Source: Actinopolyspora biskrensis | GTDB lineage: Bacteria > Actinomycetota > Actinomycetes > Mycobacteriales > Pseudonocardiaceae | Reading direction: 5' to 3' | Assembly: GCF_013408175.1 (NCBI RefSeq) | Contig: NZ_JACBYW010000006.1 | Location: 62,001 to 126,000, forward strand | DNA length: 64,000 nucleotides | Shown here: piece after piece, positions 10,469-19,502 of the stretch | How the letters are laid out: each line of letters starts with the position of its first letter | Position numbering within the stretch: the first letter of the stretch is position 1 | Made by a program: the position numbers and the translations under genes | Notes under the pieces: generated by a model | Seen by the model: the letters and a program-made list of their open reading frames with translations, nothing else | The model's database searches: none | What the model was told of the DNA's origin: nothing

Positions 10469-11104
10469 GTGCGCAAAAGCACGATCATCGGCATCCTGGG
10501 GGCCGCTGCGGTCCTGGCACTGACCGGCTGCTCGCCGAACTACGAGCAGGCCAGCGAGCAGAAGCCCGCAGCGGGAACCCCACCGCCGGCGAGCGCGATC
10601 GCCCCCGCGGAGACTCCCGCCGAGGGTGCCGAGACGGCAAACGTCAACACTGACCTGGAGTTCGCCCAGCAGATGGTGGCCCATCACCGGGCCGAGCAGC
10701 AGCTGCTCGAGGTCGCGCTGAACAACGCCAGCCGGCAGAACGTGACGGATCTCGCCGAGCAGCTCGAACAGCAGCACGGCGAGAACGTCGAACAGCTCGA
10801 GAGCTGGCTGTCCGAGCACGGTGAGGGCGAGGTCACGGCCGAGGACCTCGAAGCGGGACAGAACTCGCAGATGCCGAGCGCCGACGTCTCCGGGGAGGTC
10901 ACCGAGCTGGAGGAGGCGCAGCGGGGCCAGTTCCCGGGGCTGTGGGTCAAGGCCATGATCGAGCACCACGAATCGGTCGTGGAGATGACCGAGACCGAAC
11001 TCGACCAGGGGTCGGACGAACAGGTGAAGTCGATCGCGCAGCGGATCCTCGACTCCAGGCAGGAGGAGCTGGACGAGTTGAAGCAGCTGCGCGAGCAGCT
11101 CTGA
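10469..11104 (+). CDS. DUF305 lipoprotein
   Basis: This 211-residue secreted lipoprotein starts with a short positively charged region and a hydrophobic stretch ending in the lipobox LTGC near residue 21, followed by a Pro/Ala/Glu-rich linker. The DUF305 domain (ferritin-like four-helix bundle) follows, with the paired His motifs AQQMVAHHRAEQ and AMIEHHESVVEM that probably bind metal. GTG at 10469 is chosen because GGAGG lies 11 bases before it; an ATG 21 bases upstream overlaps that site. A second DUF305 protein is encoded at 55539-56105. Function is not established; some family members sit near copper-handling genes. Confidence 0.85.
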   Translation: MRKSTIIGILGAAAVLALTGCSPNYEQASEQKPAAGTPPPASAIAPAETPAEGAETANVNTDLEFAQQMVAHHRAEQQLLEVALNNASRQNVTDLAEQLEQQHGENVEQLESWLSEHGEGEVTAEDLEAGQNSQMPSADVSGEVTELEEAQRGQFPGLWVKAMIEHHESVVEMTETELDQGSDEQVKSIAQRILDSRQEELDELKQLREQL

Positions 11105-11236
11105 GACGAGCCTGCCGTCTCGGCTCTCGTGAGTGGTCGCTCGGCGGAGCCTCCCGCGGGACCTCGCTCCGGGAGGCCCGACGTCGGGCGGCTGACGGGC
11201 GCCGACCTGCGCCCGCCCCGCACGGAGGTGTTCATC

Positions 11237-11268
11237 CCGGGCGGGTACCGCCTAGAGTACCCGCCCGG
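11237..11268 (+). terminator. Perfect hairpin after DUF305 lipoprotein gene
   Basis: A 12-base perfect stem (CCGGGCGGGTAC with its complement) and an 8-base loop lie 130 bases after the stop at 11104 and shortly before the HAD gene. It probably ends the lipoprotein transcript. Confidence 0.6.
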
Positions 11269-11300
11269 CAATCCTTGGACCGACCTGTTCGGGTGACACG

Positions 11301-11987
11301 ATGCGGCAGAATCTCGTCTTCGACGCCGATGACACGCTGTGGGAGAACAACGTCCTGTTCGAGCGCGCCGTGGAGTCGTTCATCGACCACCTGGCCCATC
11401 CGCGTCTTTCGCGGGAGCAGGTACGTTCCAGGCTGGACGAGGTGGAGAAGGTCAACTGCCGGATCCACGGTTACGGAGTGGACAGCTTCGAACGCAGTCT
11501 CGCCGAGTGCCTGGCCGAGCTCCGCGACGGTCGCGGCGTCACGGATTCCGACCTGGCCGAGCTGCGCAGCGCCTGCGCCCCCATCAGGGAGCAGCGGATC
11601 GAACTGATCGACGGGGTCGCGGAGACGCTCCGTGAGCTGTCCCGGCGGCACGAGCTGTACCTGCTCACCAAGGGTGATCGGACCGAGCAGACCGGCAAGA
11701 TCGAGGCCTCCGGGCTGAGCGGCCTGTTCACCGACGTCGAGATCGTCGCAGAGAAGGCCCCGGAAACGTACGAGTGGTTCGTCGCCGAACGGGCGCTGGA
11801 TCCCTCCCGCACCTGGATGATCGGAAACTCTCCCGGCTCGGACGTCTGGCCCGCGCTGAACGCGGGGCTGAACGCGGTGCTCGTCCCGCACCCGCAGACC
11901 TGGTCGTTGGAGATGCGTGATCTTCCCGGGCAGCGGGAGGACTTCCGCGAGATCGGGTTGTTCCACGAGCTCGGCGAGCACTTCTGA
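11301..11987 (+). CDS. HAD-family hydrolase
   Basis: This 228-residue protein has motif I DADDTLW at residues 8-14 (nucleophile and acid Asp), motif II LLTKGD, the motif III Lys in AEKAPE and motif IV GNSPGSD. The cap between residues 20 and 90 is helical, as in subclass I phosphatases. It lies alone between a hairpin and an SDR gene. The substrate is unknown; DADDTLW-type HAD enzymes include small phosphatases and haloacid dehalogenase-like proteins. No close functional partner is nearby. Confidence 0.82.
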   Translation: MRQNLVFDADDTLWENNVLFERAVESFIDHLAHPRLSREQVRSRLDEVEKVNCRIHGYGVDSFERSLAECLAELRDGRGVTDSDLAELRSACAPIREQRIELIDGVAETLRELSRRHELYLLTKGDRTEQTGKIEASGLSGLFTDVEIVAEKAPETYEWFVAERALDPSRTWMIGNSPGSDVWPALNAGLNAVLVPHPQTWSLEMRDLPGQREDFREIGLFHELGEHF

Positions 11988-12067
11988 TCGGCCTTCCTCC
12001 CCTCCAGCGGAACGCCGCTCTCCGCGTGGCCACGTCCCGGGCAGGCCATCCCTTCGGCTCGATCCTC

Positions 12068-12095
12068 TTTACTTTACGGCTCAGTAACCTACTAT
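12068..12095 (+). promoter_or_regulatory. Candidate promoter upstream of SDR gene
   Basis: An AT-rich spot in GC-rich DNA reads TTTACT, a 16-base spacer, then TACTAT, about 70 bases before the ATG at 12165. The repeated GTAAC words around it could bind a regulator. Inferred from sequence only. Confidence 0.38.
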
Positions 12096-12164
12096 GGGTA
12101 ACTTAGCCGGTCCGCTTTCCGACCGGCCACCGCCGTAGCCAGCTCGCCGAGCCAGGGAGGCCCC

Positions 12165-13046
12165 ATGCCCACGTCGATGTCGGGCAAAGTCGTTGCCATC
12201 ACGGGTGCCGCACGCGGAATCGGCGCCCAAACCGCGCGGGAACTCGCCCGCAGGGGCGCGCTGATCTCGCTCATCGGTCTGGAGCCCGCGGAGCTCGCCG
12301 CCGTGGCCGCCGAGCTCGGCACCGGCCACGTGTGGTTCGAAGCCGACGTGACCGACGCCGACTCGATAGGCGCCGCGCTCGACGAGACGGCACGGCAACT
12401 GGGCGGCATCGACGTCGTGGTCGCCAACGCGGGCGTCGCACCGTTCGGCACGGTCCGCCACCACGACCCCAGGGCCTTCACCAAAACCGTCGACGTGAAC
12501 CTCAACGGGGCTTTCCACACCGCACGCGCGGGACTTCCGCACCTCGTGGAACGACGCGGCTACCTGCTGGTGGTCTCCTCGCTGTCCGCCTTCGCCCCGA
12601 TAGGAGGCATGGCGGCCTACACCGCGAGCAAGGCCGGCTCCGAAGCACTGGCCAGCGCGCTGAGCTCCGAGATGGGCCACCTCGGGGTGGACGTCGGCAG
12701 CGCGCACCCCTCCTGGATCGACACCGACCTCGTCCGCGACGCCTCAGCGGACCTGCCGAGTTTCCGGGCTATGCGCGCGAAACTACCGTGGCCGATGCAC
12801 TCGACCACCACGGTGGAGGACTGCGCGCGGGCGATCACCGCGGGCATCGAACGACGCGCCCGGCGCATCTACGTGCCGAGGTCGGTCATGCTGATGCACT
12901 GGCTGCGCAACCTGCCCGCTTCCCGGCTGGTGGAACGCCTGATGAAACCCACCGTGCGCAGGCTGATGCCGCAGATGGAGTCCGAGGTGGCCGGACTGGG
13001 ACGCGGTTTCAGCACGCGGAACCAGAAACTGCAGTCCGGGGACTGA
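12165..13046 (+). CDS. Short-chain dehydrogenase/reductase
   Basis: This 293-residue SDR has cofactor motif GAARGIG at residues 14-20, NAG motif VANAGVA, a catalytic Ser in VVSSLSA and YTASK with Tyr and Lys. The C-terminal 80 residues are longer than in classical SDRs and rich in Arg (the IERRARRIYVPRS region), suggesting membrane or lipid association as in SDRs acting on long-chain substrates. ATG at 12165 follows AGGGAGG. It stands alone and runs toward the sdh genes. The specific substrate is unknown. Confidence 0.85.
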   Translation: MPTSMSGKVVAITGAARGIGAQTARELARRGALISLIGLEPAELAAVAAELGTGHVWFEADVTDADSIGAALDETARQLGGIDVVVANAGVAPFGTVRHHDPRAFTKTVDVNLNGAFHTARAGLPHLVERRGYLLVVSSLSAFAPIGGMAAYTASKAGSEALASALSSEMGHLGVDVGSAHPSWIDTDLVRDASADLPSFRAMRAKLPWPMHSTTTVEDCARAITAGIERRARRIYVPRSVMLMHWLRNLPASRLVERLMKPTVRRLMPQMESEVAGLGRGFSTRNQKLQSGD

Positions 13047-13175
13047 TCGAGGTCCTCCGGTCCCCCTGTCGTGGGCGGTCGCTGTGCGGAACCCCCGCCT
13101 GCACGTGAGGCGGATTCCCGGGTCCGGGCAGCGGTGTTCGCACGGACGGGGCGCGCTACCCGGAACACCGGGAAC

Positions 13176-13232
13176 GTCTCGCGCGAAACCGTCACTCCGG
13201 ACCCGTTCCGGAGAACACGTCTCGCGCGAGAC
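13176..13232. repeat. Paired palindrome element, copy A
   Basis: Two 14-base near-palindromes, GTCTCGCGCGAAAC at 13176-13189 and GTCTCGCGCGAGAC at 13219-13232, start exactly 43 bases apart with a TCCGGA-containing dyad between them. The same architecture and spacing recur at 60306-60362. It lies in the convergent gap between the SDR gene and sdhB. The GTxxC-N4-GAAAC layout resembles the chromosome-partition site parS (GTTTCACGTGAAAC), but with three to four mismatches. Confidence 0.6.
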
Positions 13233-13275
13233 GTTCCGAGGCAGGCGCACCCCGTCCGGAGCGCACCCGAACGGA

Positions 13276-14034
13276 TCACTCCTTCTTCCGGCGGAAGAAT
13301 CGCAGGATCGGGTCGTAGCGGCGATCGGCCACGCGCTCCTTGAGCGGAATCAGCGCGTTGTCGGTGATCCGGATGTGTTCCGGGCACACGTCGGTGCAGC
13401 ACTTCGTGATGTTGCACATCCCGAGCCCGTGCTCCCCGCGGGACTCCTCCGGGCGGTCCCCGCCCCGTTCCGCGTAGTCGTCGAGCGGGTGCATCTCGAG
13501 CTCGGCCACCCGCATCAGAAAGCGCGGACCGGAGAAGGCCTCCTTGTTCTCCGCGTGGTCCCGGATCACGTGACAGGTGTCCTGGCACAGGAAGCACTCG
13601 ATGCACTTGCGGAACTCCTGGGAGCGCTCCACGTCCCGCTGCTGCATCCGGTACTCACCTGGTTCCAGCCCCTCCGGAGGTGTGAAAGCGGGCACCTCGC
13701 GCGCCTTCACGTAGTTGTACGAGACGTCGCACACGAGGTCCTTGATCACCGGAAAGGTGCGCATCGGGGTGACGGTGACGACCTCGTCGGGGTCGAACAG
13801 CGACATCCTCGTCATGCAGGTGAGCCTGGGCCTGCCGTTCACCTCGGCGGAGCACGATCCGCACTTGCCCGCCTTGCAGTTCCACCGCACGGCGAGGTCC
13901 GGGCACCGGGTGGCCTGCAGCCGGTGCAGCAGGTCGAGGACCACTTCCCCCTCCTCCGCCTCGACCTCGTAGTCCCGCAGCTCACCCGATTCGGAGTCCC
14001 CGCGCCACACTCGCAGGCGCGCCTGGTATCCCAT
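13276..14034 (-). CDS. sdhB: Succinate dehydrogenase/fumarate reductase iron-sulfur subunit
   Basis: The 252-residue subunit passes electrons from SdhA to the membrane quinone site. The 2Fe-2S ligands lie in CKAGKCGSC near residue 60, with a fourth Cys in LTCMTR. The C-terminal ferredoxin-like part has CIECFLCQDTC and CNITKCCTDVCPE for the 4Fe-4S and 3Fe-4S clusters. The start at the inner ATG (14034) matches the family; an upstream in-frame ATG adds six residues. It is the last gene of an anchor-sdhA-sdhB operon like the mycobacterial sdh1 set. Confidence 0.94.
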   Translation of the reverse strand: MGYQARLRVWRGDSESGELRDYEVEAEEGEVVLDLLHRLQATRCPDLAVRWNCKAGKCGSCSAEVNGRPRLTCMTRMSLFDPDEVVTVTPMRTFPVIKDLVCDVSYNYVKAREVPAFTPPEGLEPGEYRMQQRDVERSQEFRKCIECFLCQDTCHVIRDHAENKEAFSGPRFLMRVAELEMHPLDDYAERGGDRPEESRGEHGLGMCNITKCCTDVCPEHIRITDNALIPLKERVADRRYDPILRFFRRKKE

Positions 14035-14094
14035 CGCCGATCCCTTCCACACAGCCGTTCACAGCGGTTTCCGCGCCGGCTCTCCCCGGCCTCG

Positions 14095-16002
14095 TCACTC
14101 CGTTCGGGAGGCCGTCTCCTCCACGGCCAGCTCCTCCGCGGTGAAGTACTTCTCCAGCTCCTCACGGGAGAACAACCGCATCAGGTCCGCGCGCATCGGC
14201 TCCTGCTCCTGCTCGGAGACCTCCACCGCGCCGTCACGCAGGACGCAGCCCAGCAACCTGCTGCGCCAGTTGGGGTCCATGCGCGGGTGGTCGTCCCGGG
14301 TGTGCCCACCCCGGCTCTCGGTCCGCCGCAGGGCCGCGGCGGCCACGCACTCGCCGACCAGCAGCATGTTGCGCACGTCCAGCACCAGGTGCCATCCGGG
14401 GTTGAACTGGCGATTGCCCTCCGGCACGGCCAGCCTTCCGGCACGCTGCCCGATCTCGGCGATCTGCTCCAGCGCCGAGCACATCTCCTCCCCGTCCCGG
14501 ATGATGCCGACCAGCCGGTTCATCACCTGCTGCAGTTCGGACTGCATCGCGTACGGGTTCTCCGCACCGCGCGCGTCGGCGACTTCGAAGGGCGCCAGCG
14601 CCGCACCGACGGCTTCGTCCACATCGGCCGGGTCCACTTCGGGGCGCCGCTCCAGCCCGGACACGTAGTCGGCGGCCCCGGCACCCGCGCGTTTCCCGAA
14701 GACCAGCAGATCGGACAGGGAGTTGCCCCCGAGCCTGTTCGACCCGTGCATCCCGCCGGCCACCTCGCCCGCGGCGAACAGCCCCGGTACCGCGGAGGCG
14801 GCCGAGTCCGGATCCACCTCGACCCCGCCCATCACGTAGTGGCAGGTGGGGCCCACTTCCATGCTCTGGGAGGTTATGTCCACATCGGCCAGCTCCTTGA
14901 ACTGGTGGTGCATGGAGGGCAGCCTGCGCATGATCTCCTCGGTGGAGAGCCTGCCCGCGACGTCCAGGTACACTCCCCCGTGCGGGCTGCCCCTGCCCTC
15001 CTTGACCTCGTTGTTGATCGCACGTGCCACCTCGTCGCGCGGCAGCAGCTCGGGGGGCCTGCGGTTGTTGTCCGGGTCCGAGTACCAGCGGTCGGCCTCC
15101 TCCGGCCCGTCCGCGTAGGACGCCTTGAACACCTCGGGCACGTAGTCGAACATGAACCGGCGTCCCGCAGAGTCCCGCAGCACTCCGCCGTCCCCGCGCA
15201 CGGACTCGGTGACCAGGATCCCCTTCACGCTGGGCGGCCAGACCATCCCAGTGGGGTGGAACTGCACGAACTCCATGTTGATCAGCCGAGCCCCCGCGCG
15301 CAGTGCCAGGGCGTGTCCGTCCCCGGTGTACTCCCACGAGTTCGAGGTGACCTTGAAGGACTTGCCTATGCCACCGGTGGCCAGCACCACGGATGGAGCC
15401 GTCAGGCGCACGAACCTCCCGTTCTCCCGCCAGTAGCCGACCGCCCCGGCCATCCGGTCACCGTCGCGGAGCAGGTCGGTGACCGTGAACTCGGCGAACA
15501 CCCGCAGTCCCGCCTCGTAGGACCCGTGCTCGGCCCGGTCCCGCTGCTGCAGCGACACGACCTTCTGCTGCAGGGTGCGGATCAGTTCCAGCCCGGTCCG
15601 GTCCCCGACGTGAGCCAGCCTCGGGTACTCGTGCCCGCCGAAGTTGCGCTGGCTGATCTTCCCCTCCGGGGTGCGGTCGAACAGCGCTCCGTAGGTCTCC
15701 AGCTCCCACACCCGCCGGGGCGCCTCGGTGGCGTGCAGCTCGGCCATCCTCCAGTTGTTCAGGAACTTGCCCCCGCGCATCGTGTCGCGGAAGTGCACCC
15801 GCCAGTCGTCCCCGGAGTTGACGTTGCCCATGGCGGCCGCGATACCGCCCTCTGCCATGACGGTGTGCGCCTTGCCGAACAGCGACTTGCACAGTATCGC
15901 CGTCCGCATTCCTCGCGAACGTGCCTCGATCGCGGCACGCAGTCCCGCCCCGCCCGCTCCGATCACGATCACGTCGTACTCGTGGGTCTCGATTTCGGCC
16001 AT
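14095..16002 (-). CDS. sdhA: Succinate dehydrogenase/fumarate reductase flavoprotein subunit
   Basis: This 635-residue FAD subunit oxidises succinate. The FAD-binding fold begins with VIVIGAGGAGLRAA. The family histidine motif is seen in the AHTVMAEGG region, the site for covalent FAD attachment, and active-site residues lie near HPTGM. HYVMGG and NRLGGNSLSD are the late FAD contacts. Length fits the SdhA/FrdA family. ATG at 16002 is chosen at the start of the flavin fold. It is separated from sdhB by 60 bases and from the membrane anchor gene by 35 bases. Confidence 0.95.
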   Translation of the reverse strand: MAEIETHEYDVIVIGAGGAGLRAAIEARSRGMRTAILCKSLFGKAHTVMAEGGIAAAMGNVNSGDDWRVHFRDTMRGGKFLNNWRMAELHATEAPRRVWELETYGALFDRTPEGKISQRNFGGHEYPRLAHVGDRTGLELIRTLQQKVVSLQQRDRAEHGSYEAGLRVFAEFTVTDLLRDGDRMAGAVGYWRENGRFVRLTAPSVVLATGGIGKSFKVTSNSWEYTGDGHALALRAGARLINMEFVQFHPTGMVWPPSVKGILVTESVRGDGGVLRDSAGRRFMFDYVPEVFKASYADGPEEADRWYSDPDNNRRPPELLPRDEVARAINNEVKEGRGSPHGGVYLDVAGRLSTEEIMRRLPSMHHQFKELADVDITSQSMEVGPTCHYVMGGVEVDPDSAASAVPGLFAAGEVAGGMHGSNRLGGNSLSDLLVFGKRAGAGAADYVSGLERRPEVDPADVDEAVGAALAPFEVADARGAENPYAMQSELQQVMNRLVGIIRDGEEMCSALEQIAEIGQRAGRLAVPEGNRQFNPGWHLVLDVRNMLLVGECVAAAALRRTESRGGHTRDDHPRMDPNWRSRLLGCVLRDGAVEVSEQEQEPMRADLMRLFSREELEKYFTAEELAVEETASRTE

Positions 16003-16037
16003 GTGCTGTGCGGTTCCTCCTCGTAACCGGCGGCGAA

Positions 16038-16832
16038 TCAGTTGATCAGGCGCGGGTCGGGGAACGCCCCGGCCGCGACGAGCATCACGTACAGGTCCAC
16101 CAGCGCCACCGAGACCAGGGACGCCCAGGCGAGTGACATGTGCCTGCCGTTCAGACCACTGACCCAGGTCCACATGCGGTACCGCACGGGATGCTTGGAG
16201 AAGTGATTGATCCGTCCACCGATCAGATGCCTGCAGGAATGGCAGGAGAGGGTGTAGGCCCAGAGCAGCACCACGTTGACCACCATGAGCAGGGTTCCGA
16301 GGCCGATGCCGAACCCTCCGTTCACGCCCTGGAAGGCGAGCACGGTGTCGTAGGTGAGCACCGCGGCGACCAGCAACGCGGTGTAGAAGAAGTAGCGGTG
16401 GGAGTTCTGCAGGATCAGCGGAAAGCGGCTCTCACCGGTGTAGCGCCGATGTGGCTCGGTCACCGCACACGCGGGAGGGGCCGCCCAGAACGCCCTGTAA
16501 TAGGCCTTGCGGTAGTAGTAGCAGGTCAGCCGGAAGCCGAGCACGAAAGGCAGCACGAACACCGGCGGCGGGACCCACGGGGCCAGATCGGGGAAGGGCG
16601 TTCCGAGGTGGCTCGCCCCCGGAACGCACGCCTCGCTGAGGCAGGGGGAGAAGAACGGGGCGAGGTAGTGCTGATCGGGAGCCCAGTACCACTGGTTCAT
16701 GAAGGTGCGCACCAGGCCGTAGATCACGAAGGCGGACAGCCCCAGGGCGGTCCCCAGGGGCGGCAACCACCACCGATCGGTTCGCAGGGTCCGGGCGCGG
16801 CGTTGACCGGATGTGGTTGTGGGAGCGGACAT
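16038..16832 (-). CDS. Succinate dehydrogenase membrane anchor subunit
   Basis: This 264-residue protein has five hydrophobic segments and conserved His residues (QNSHRYFFYT, SCHSCRHL, INHFSKH, NGRHMSL) suited to heme binding. Position directly upstream of sdhA and the fused single-anchor layout match the membrane subunit of the mycobacterial Sdh1 complex, which replaces separate SdhC and SdhD. It anchors the complex and reduces the quinone, probably menaquinone in an actinomycete. It starts with ATG at 16832. Confidence 0.85.
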   Translation of the reverse strand: MSAPTTTSGQRRARTLRTDRWWLPPLGTALGLSAFVIYGLVRTFMNQWYWAPDQHYLAPFFSPCLSEACVPGASHLGTPFPDLAPWVPPPVFVLPFVLGFRLTCYYYRKAYYRAFWAAPPACAVTEPHRRYTGESRFPLILQNSHRYFFYTALLVAAVLTYDTVLAFQGVNGGFGIGLGTLLMVVNVVLLWAYTLSCHSCRHLIGGRINHFSKHPVRYRMWTWVSGLNGRHMSLAWASLVSVALVDLYVMLVAAGAFPDPRLIN

Positions 16833-16992
16833 GCTCGACCTCTGGGGATTGCGGGTGGACTGATCGATCGGGGAGTCGTGCGCACTGGTGCTCTCGGGGC
16901 GGGTCGTTGGTCGGTTCTGGGACTTCCTCCGGCGCGGCAGCGCAGAAACACACCACCCGAGCGCCCGCGGCGGGGAGAGCGGAAAACCTCAA

Positions 16993-17337
16993 TCAGTCGT
17001 CGCGCGGTGATTGGCCCCCCACGCCCTCGTCGTCGACCCCGCGCCACCAGGAGGGGTCGTAGGGGGTGTCCGGAACCTCGACGATCTCGTTCTCGGCCTG
17101 CCCGCGCCGGCCCCCCGCGGTTCCGGGGGGAGCCGGCGACCGGGGCCCGGAACGCTGCCGTGGCGCTCCCGGGGCGGTCGTGGACAGCTCGGAAACGTCG
17201 ATCTCGAGTCTTTGGAAGTCGTTCTCGATGCGCCGCACCACGGGGATGTCCCCGTAGCGCGCGTACAGCCCGTCGACACCGGTGCGCAGCTGGGACAGCG
17301 CCCGCAACACCTCACCCAGTTCAGTCGTCGAGGACAT
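16993..17337 (-). CDS. Small hypothetical protein
   Basis: The 114-residue protein has a helical N-terminal half (heptad-like Leu/Ile pattern, residues 5-55) and a disordered Pro/Gly/Arg-rich middle. It ends in an acidic tail containing YDPSWWRGVDDEG. ATG at 17337 is preferred because GAAGGG is 9 bases upstream; the in-frame GTG at 17346 abuts that site. No known domain is recognised. It precedes the sdh genes on the same strand but is separated from the anchor gene by 160 bases. Confidence 0.55.
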   Translation of the reverse strand: MSSTTELGEVLRALSQLRTGVDGLYARYGDIPVVRRIENDFQRLEIDVSELSTTAPGAPRQRSGPRSPAPPGTAGGRRGQAENEIVEVPDTPYDPSWWRGVDDEGVGGQSPRDD

Positions 17338-17457
17338 CTCCGACACCCCTTCAGCGTTCCGGCCCGTTCACAGCACGACTCTGCACCCGACAAGCATAAG
17401 TGGCAAGAGACACATGTGATGAACGGCTCACCGCGCGCGTCCGGAACGCACGGACCC

Positions 17458-17640
17458 TCACCCCGCGAAGAGGTGCCGGACGAAGGTGACCAACGACTGG
17501 AAGACGAAGGAGACGCTGTCGAACAACACCGTCGCGCCCTGGCGAGCGATCCCGGCCGCGCCGACAGGGTCACGCACCACCAGGTAGCCGACGGCTATGC
17601 CCGCGAACGCCACCAGAATGAGCACACTCTTACGGTCCAC
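17458..17640 (-). CDS. Small membrane protein
   Basis: This 60-residue protein has one clear transmembrane segment ([18 protein letters not shown]) and a second amphipathic hydrophobic stretch near the C-terminus ([17 protein letters not shown]). GTG at 17640 follows GGAGG with 7-base spacing, which supports this start. No family is recognised, but small proteins of this shape are widespread in actinobacteria. Confidence 0.6.
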   Translation of the reverse strand: MDRKSVLILVAFAGIAVGYLVVRDPVGAAGIARQGATVLFDSVSFVFQSLVTFVRHLFAG

Positions 17641-17882
17641 TCCCGACCTCCGCGTCCCGAACGGCCGCAAATCGAGGACCACCATCGCACGATCAGCCCA
17701 TACGCAGGAGGCGACAGCGCCGGAACGGCACCGATTCGTGCGACGAGCGGAACGGATCCCGGAACCGTCCGGAGCCCGTCCGCTCCCGGAAGGGACGAGC
17801 CGGCCCGCTGTTCTCGTGTTCCGGCCGGCGCGGGGGGACACTCGCGCTTGGAACGATCACGCGGCAGATGTGGAGCCTTCGA

Positions 17883-18875
<993 letters not shown>

Positions 18876-18927
18876 GCGGCACGGCTTCGCGGCCGTCGGG
18901 GCGGCGCCACCGCCCGTTCCGGACCGC

Positions 18928-18963
18928 GGTGCCGCCTCGCCCTGCCCCGCGGGAGGCGGCACC
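18928..18963 (+). terminator. Terminator-like hairpin after aldo/keto reductase
   Basis: An 11-base perfect stem (GGTGCCGCCTC with its complement) and a 14-base loop lie 53 bases after the stop at 18875. Confidence 0.6.
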
Positions 18964-19154
18964 ACGATTCCAGTGCGCTCGTCCCGCCCCGCACCGTCCT
19001 GCCGCGACGCTCCCCTCCCCGGCGGGGCGGCCGGAGACCGGTGTTGACGAGCGGGCGGGGAATTGATCGCCTTGGTCCAGGTACCCGAGTGGTGTAGAAA
19101 CGCTCCAGCGCGGGTAGGCCGGAACAGGACGTTTCCCCTTCCGGAGAGGCAACC

Positions 19155-19367
19155 ATGGCCCAGCGACACGTCGTTCCCGGAAACGGTGGTGGCGGCTGGA
19201 AGGTGGTCGGCACGGCCACCGACTCCGCCGAGTCGAGCACCAGCACCCAGGCGGACGCGATCGACGAAGCACGCAGGCAACTGGAGGACACCGACGGAGG
19301 CGAGATCCTCATCCACGGGGTGGACGGATCGGTTCGCGACCGTCGCACGATTCAAACGACCTCGTAG
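19155..19367 (+). CDS. DUF2188 domain protein
   Basis: This 70-residue protein matches the short DUF2188 pattern: HVVPGNGGGGWKVVG at the start, a helix reading QADAIDEARRQLED, and the ILIHGVDGSVRDRRT end. The fold is probably a small alpha/beta domain. Function is unknown. ATG at 19155 follows GGAGAGGCAACC. The nearest downstream gene in the same direction is the ACT-GNAT gene. Confidence 0.8.
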   Translation: MAQRHVVPGNGGGGWKVVGTATDSAESSTSTQADAIDEARRQLEDTDGGEILIHGVDGSVRDRRTIQTTS

Positions 19368-19502
19368 CGGCTCGACGCGGTGGCCCGGGCCGTTGCGGCC
19401 CGTGGCCTCCACCCACGAGTCCGCACCGCGACGGCTCGGGCGGAACGGTTCCCGAAACGCTTCGTTAGCACGCCGGTAACACCCGGCCCCCAGGATGTCC
19501 GC

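Noticed and set aside
13176-13232. Calling the paired palindromes parS sites
   Set aside because: They share the GTxxC and GAAAC arms but differ from the consensus at three to four of 14 positions, and no parA/parB or origin genes are nearby.
13084-16026. Long open frame on the plus strand over the sdh genes
   Set aside because: It mirrors sdhA and sdhB; composition is His/Arg/Gly-rich, and no domain is found, while the minus-strand genes have complete cofactor motifs.
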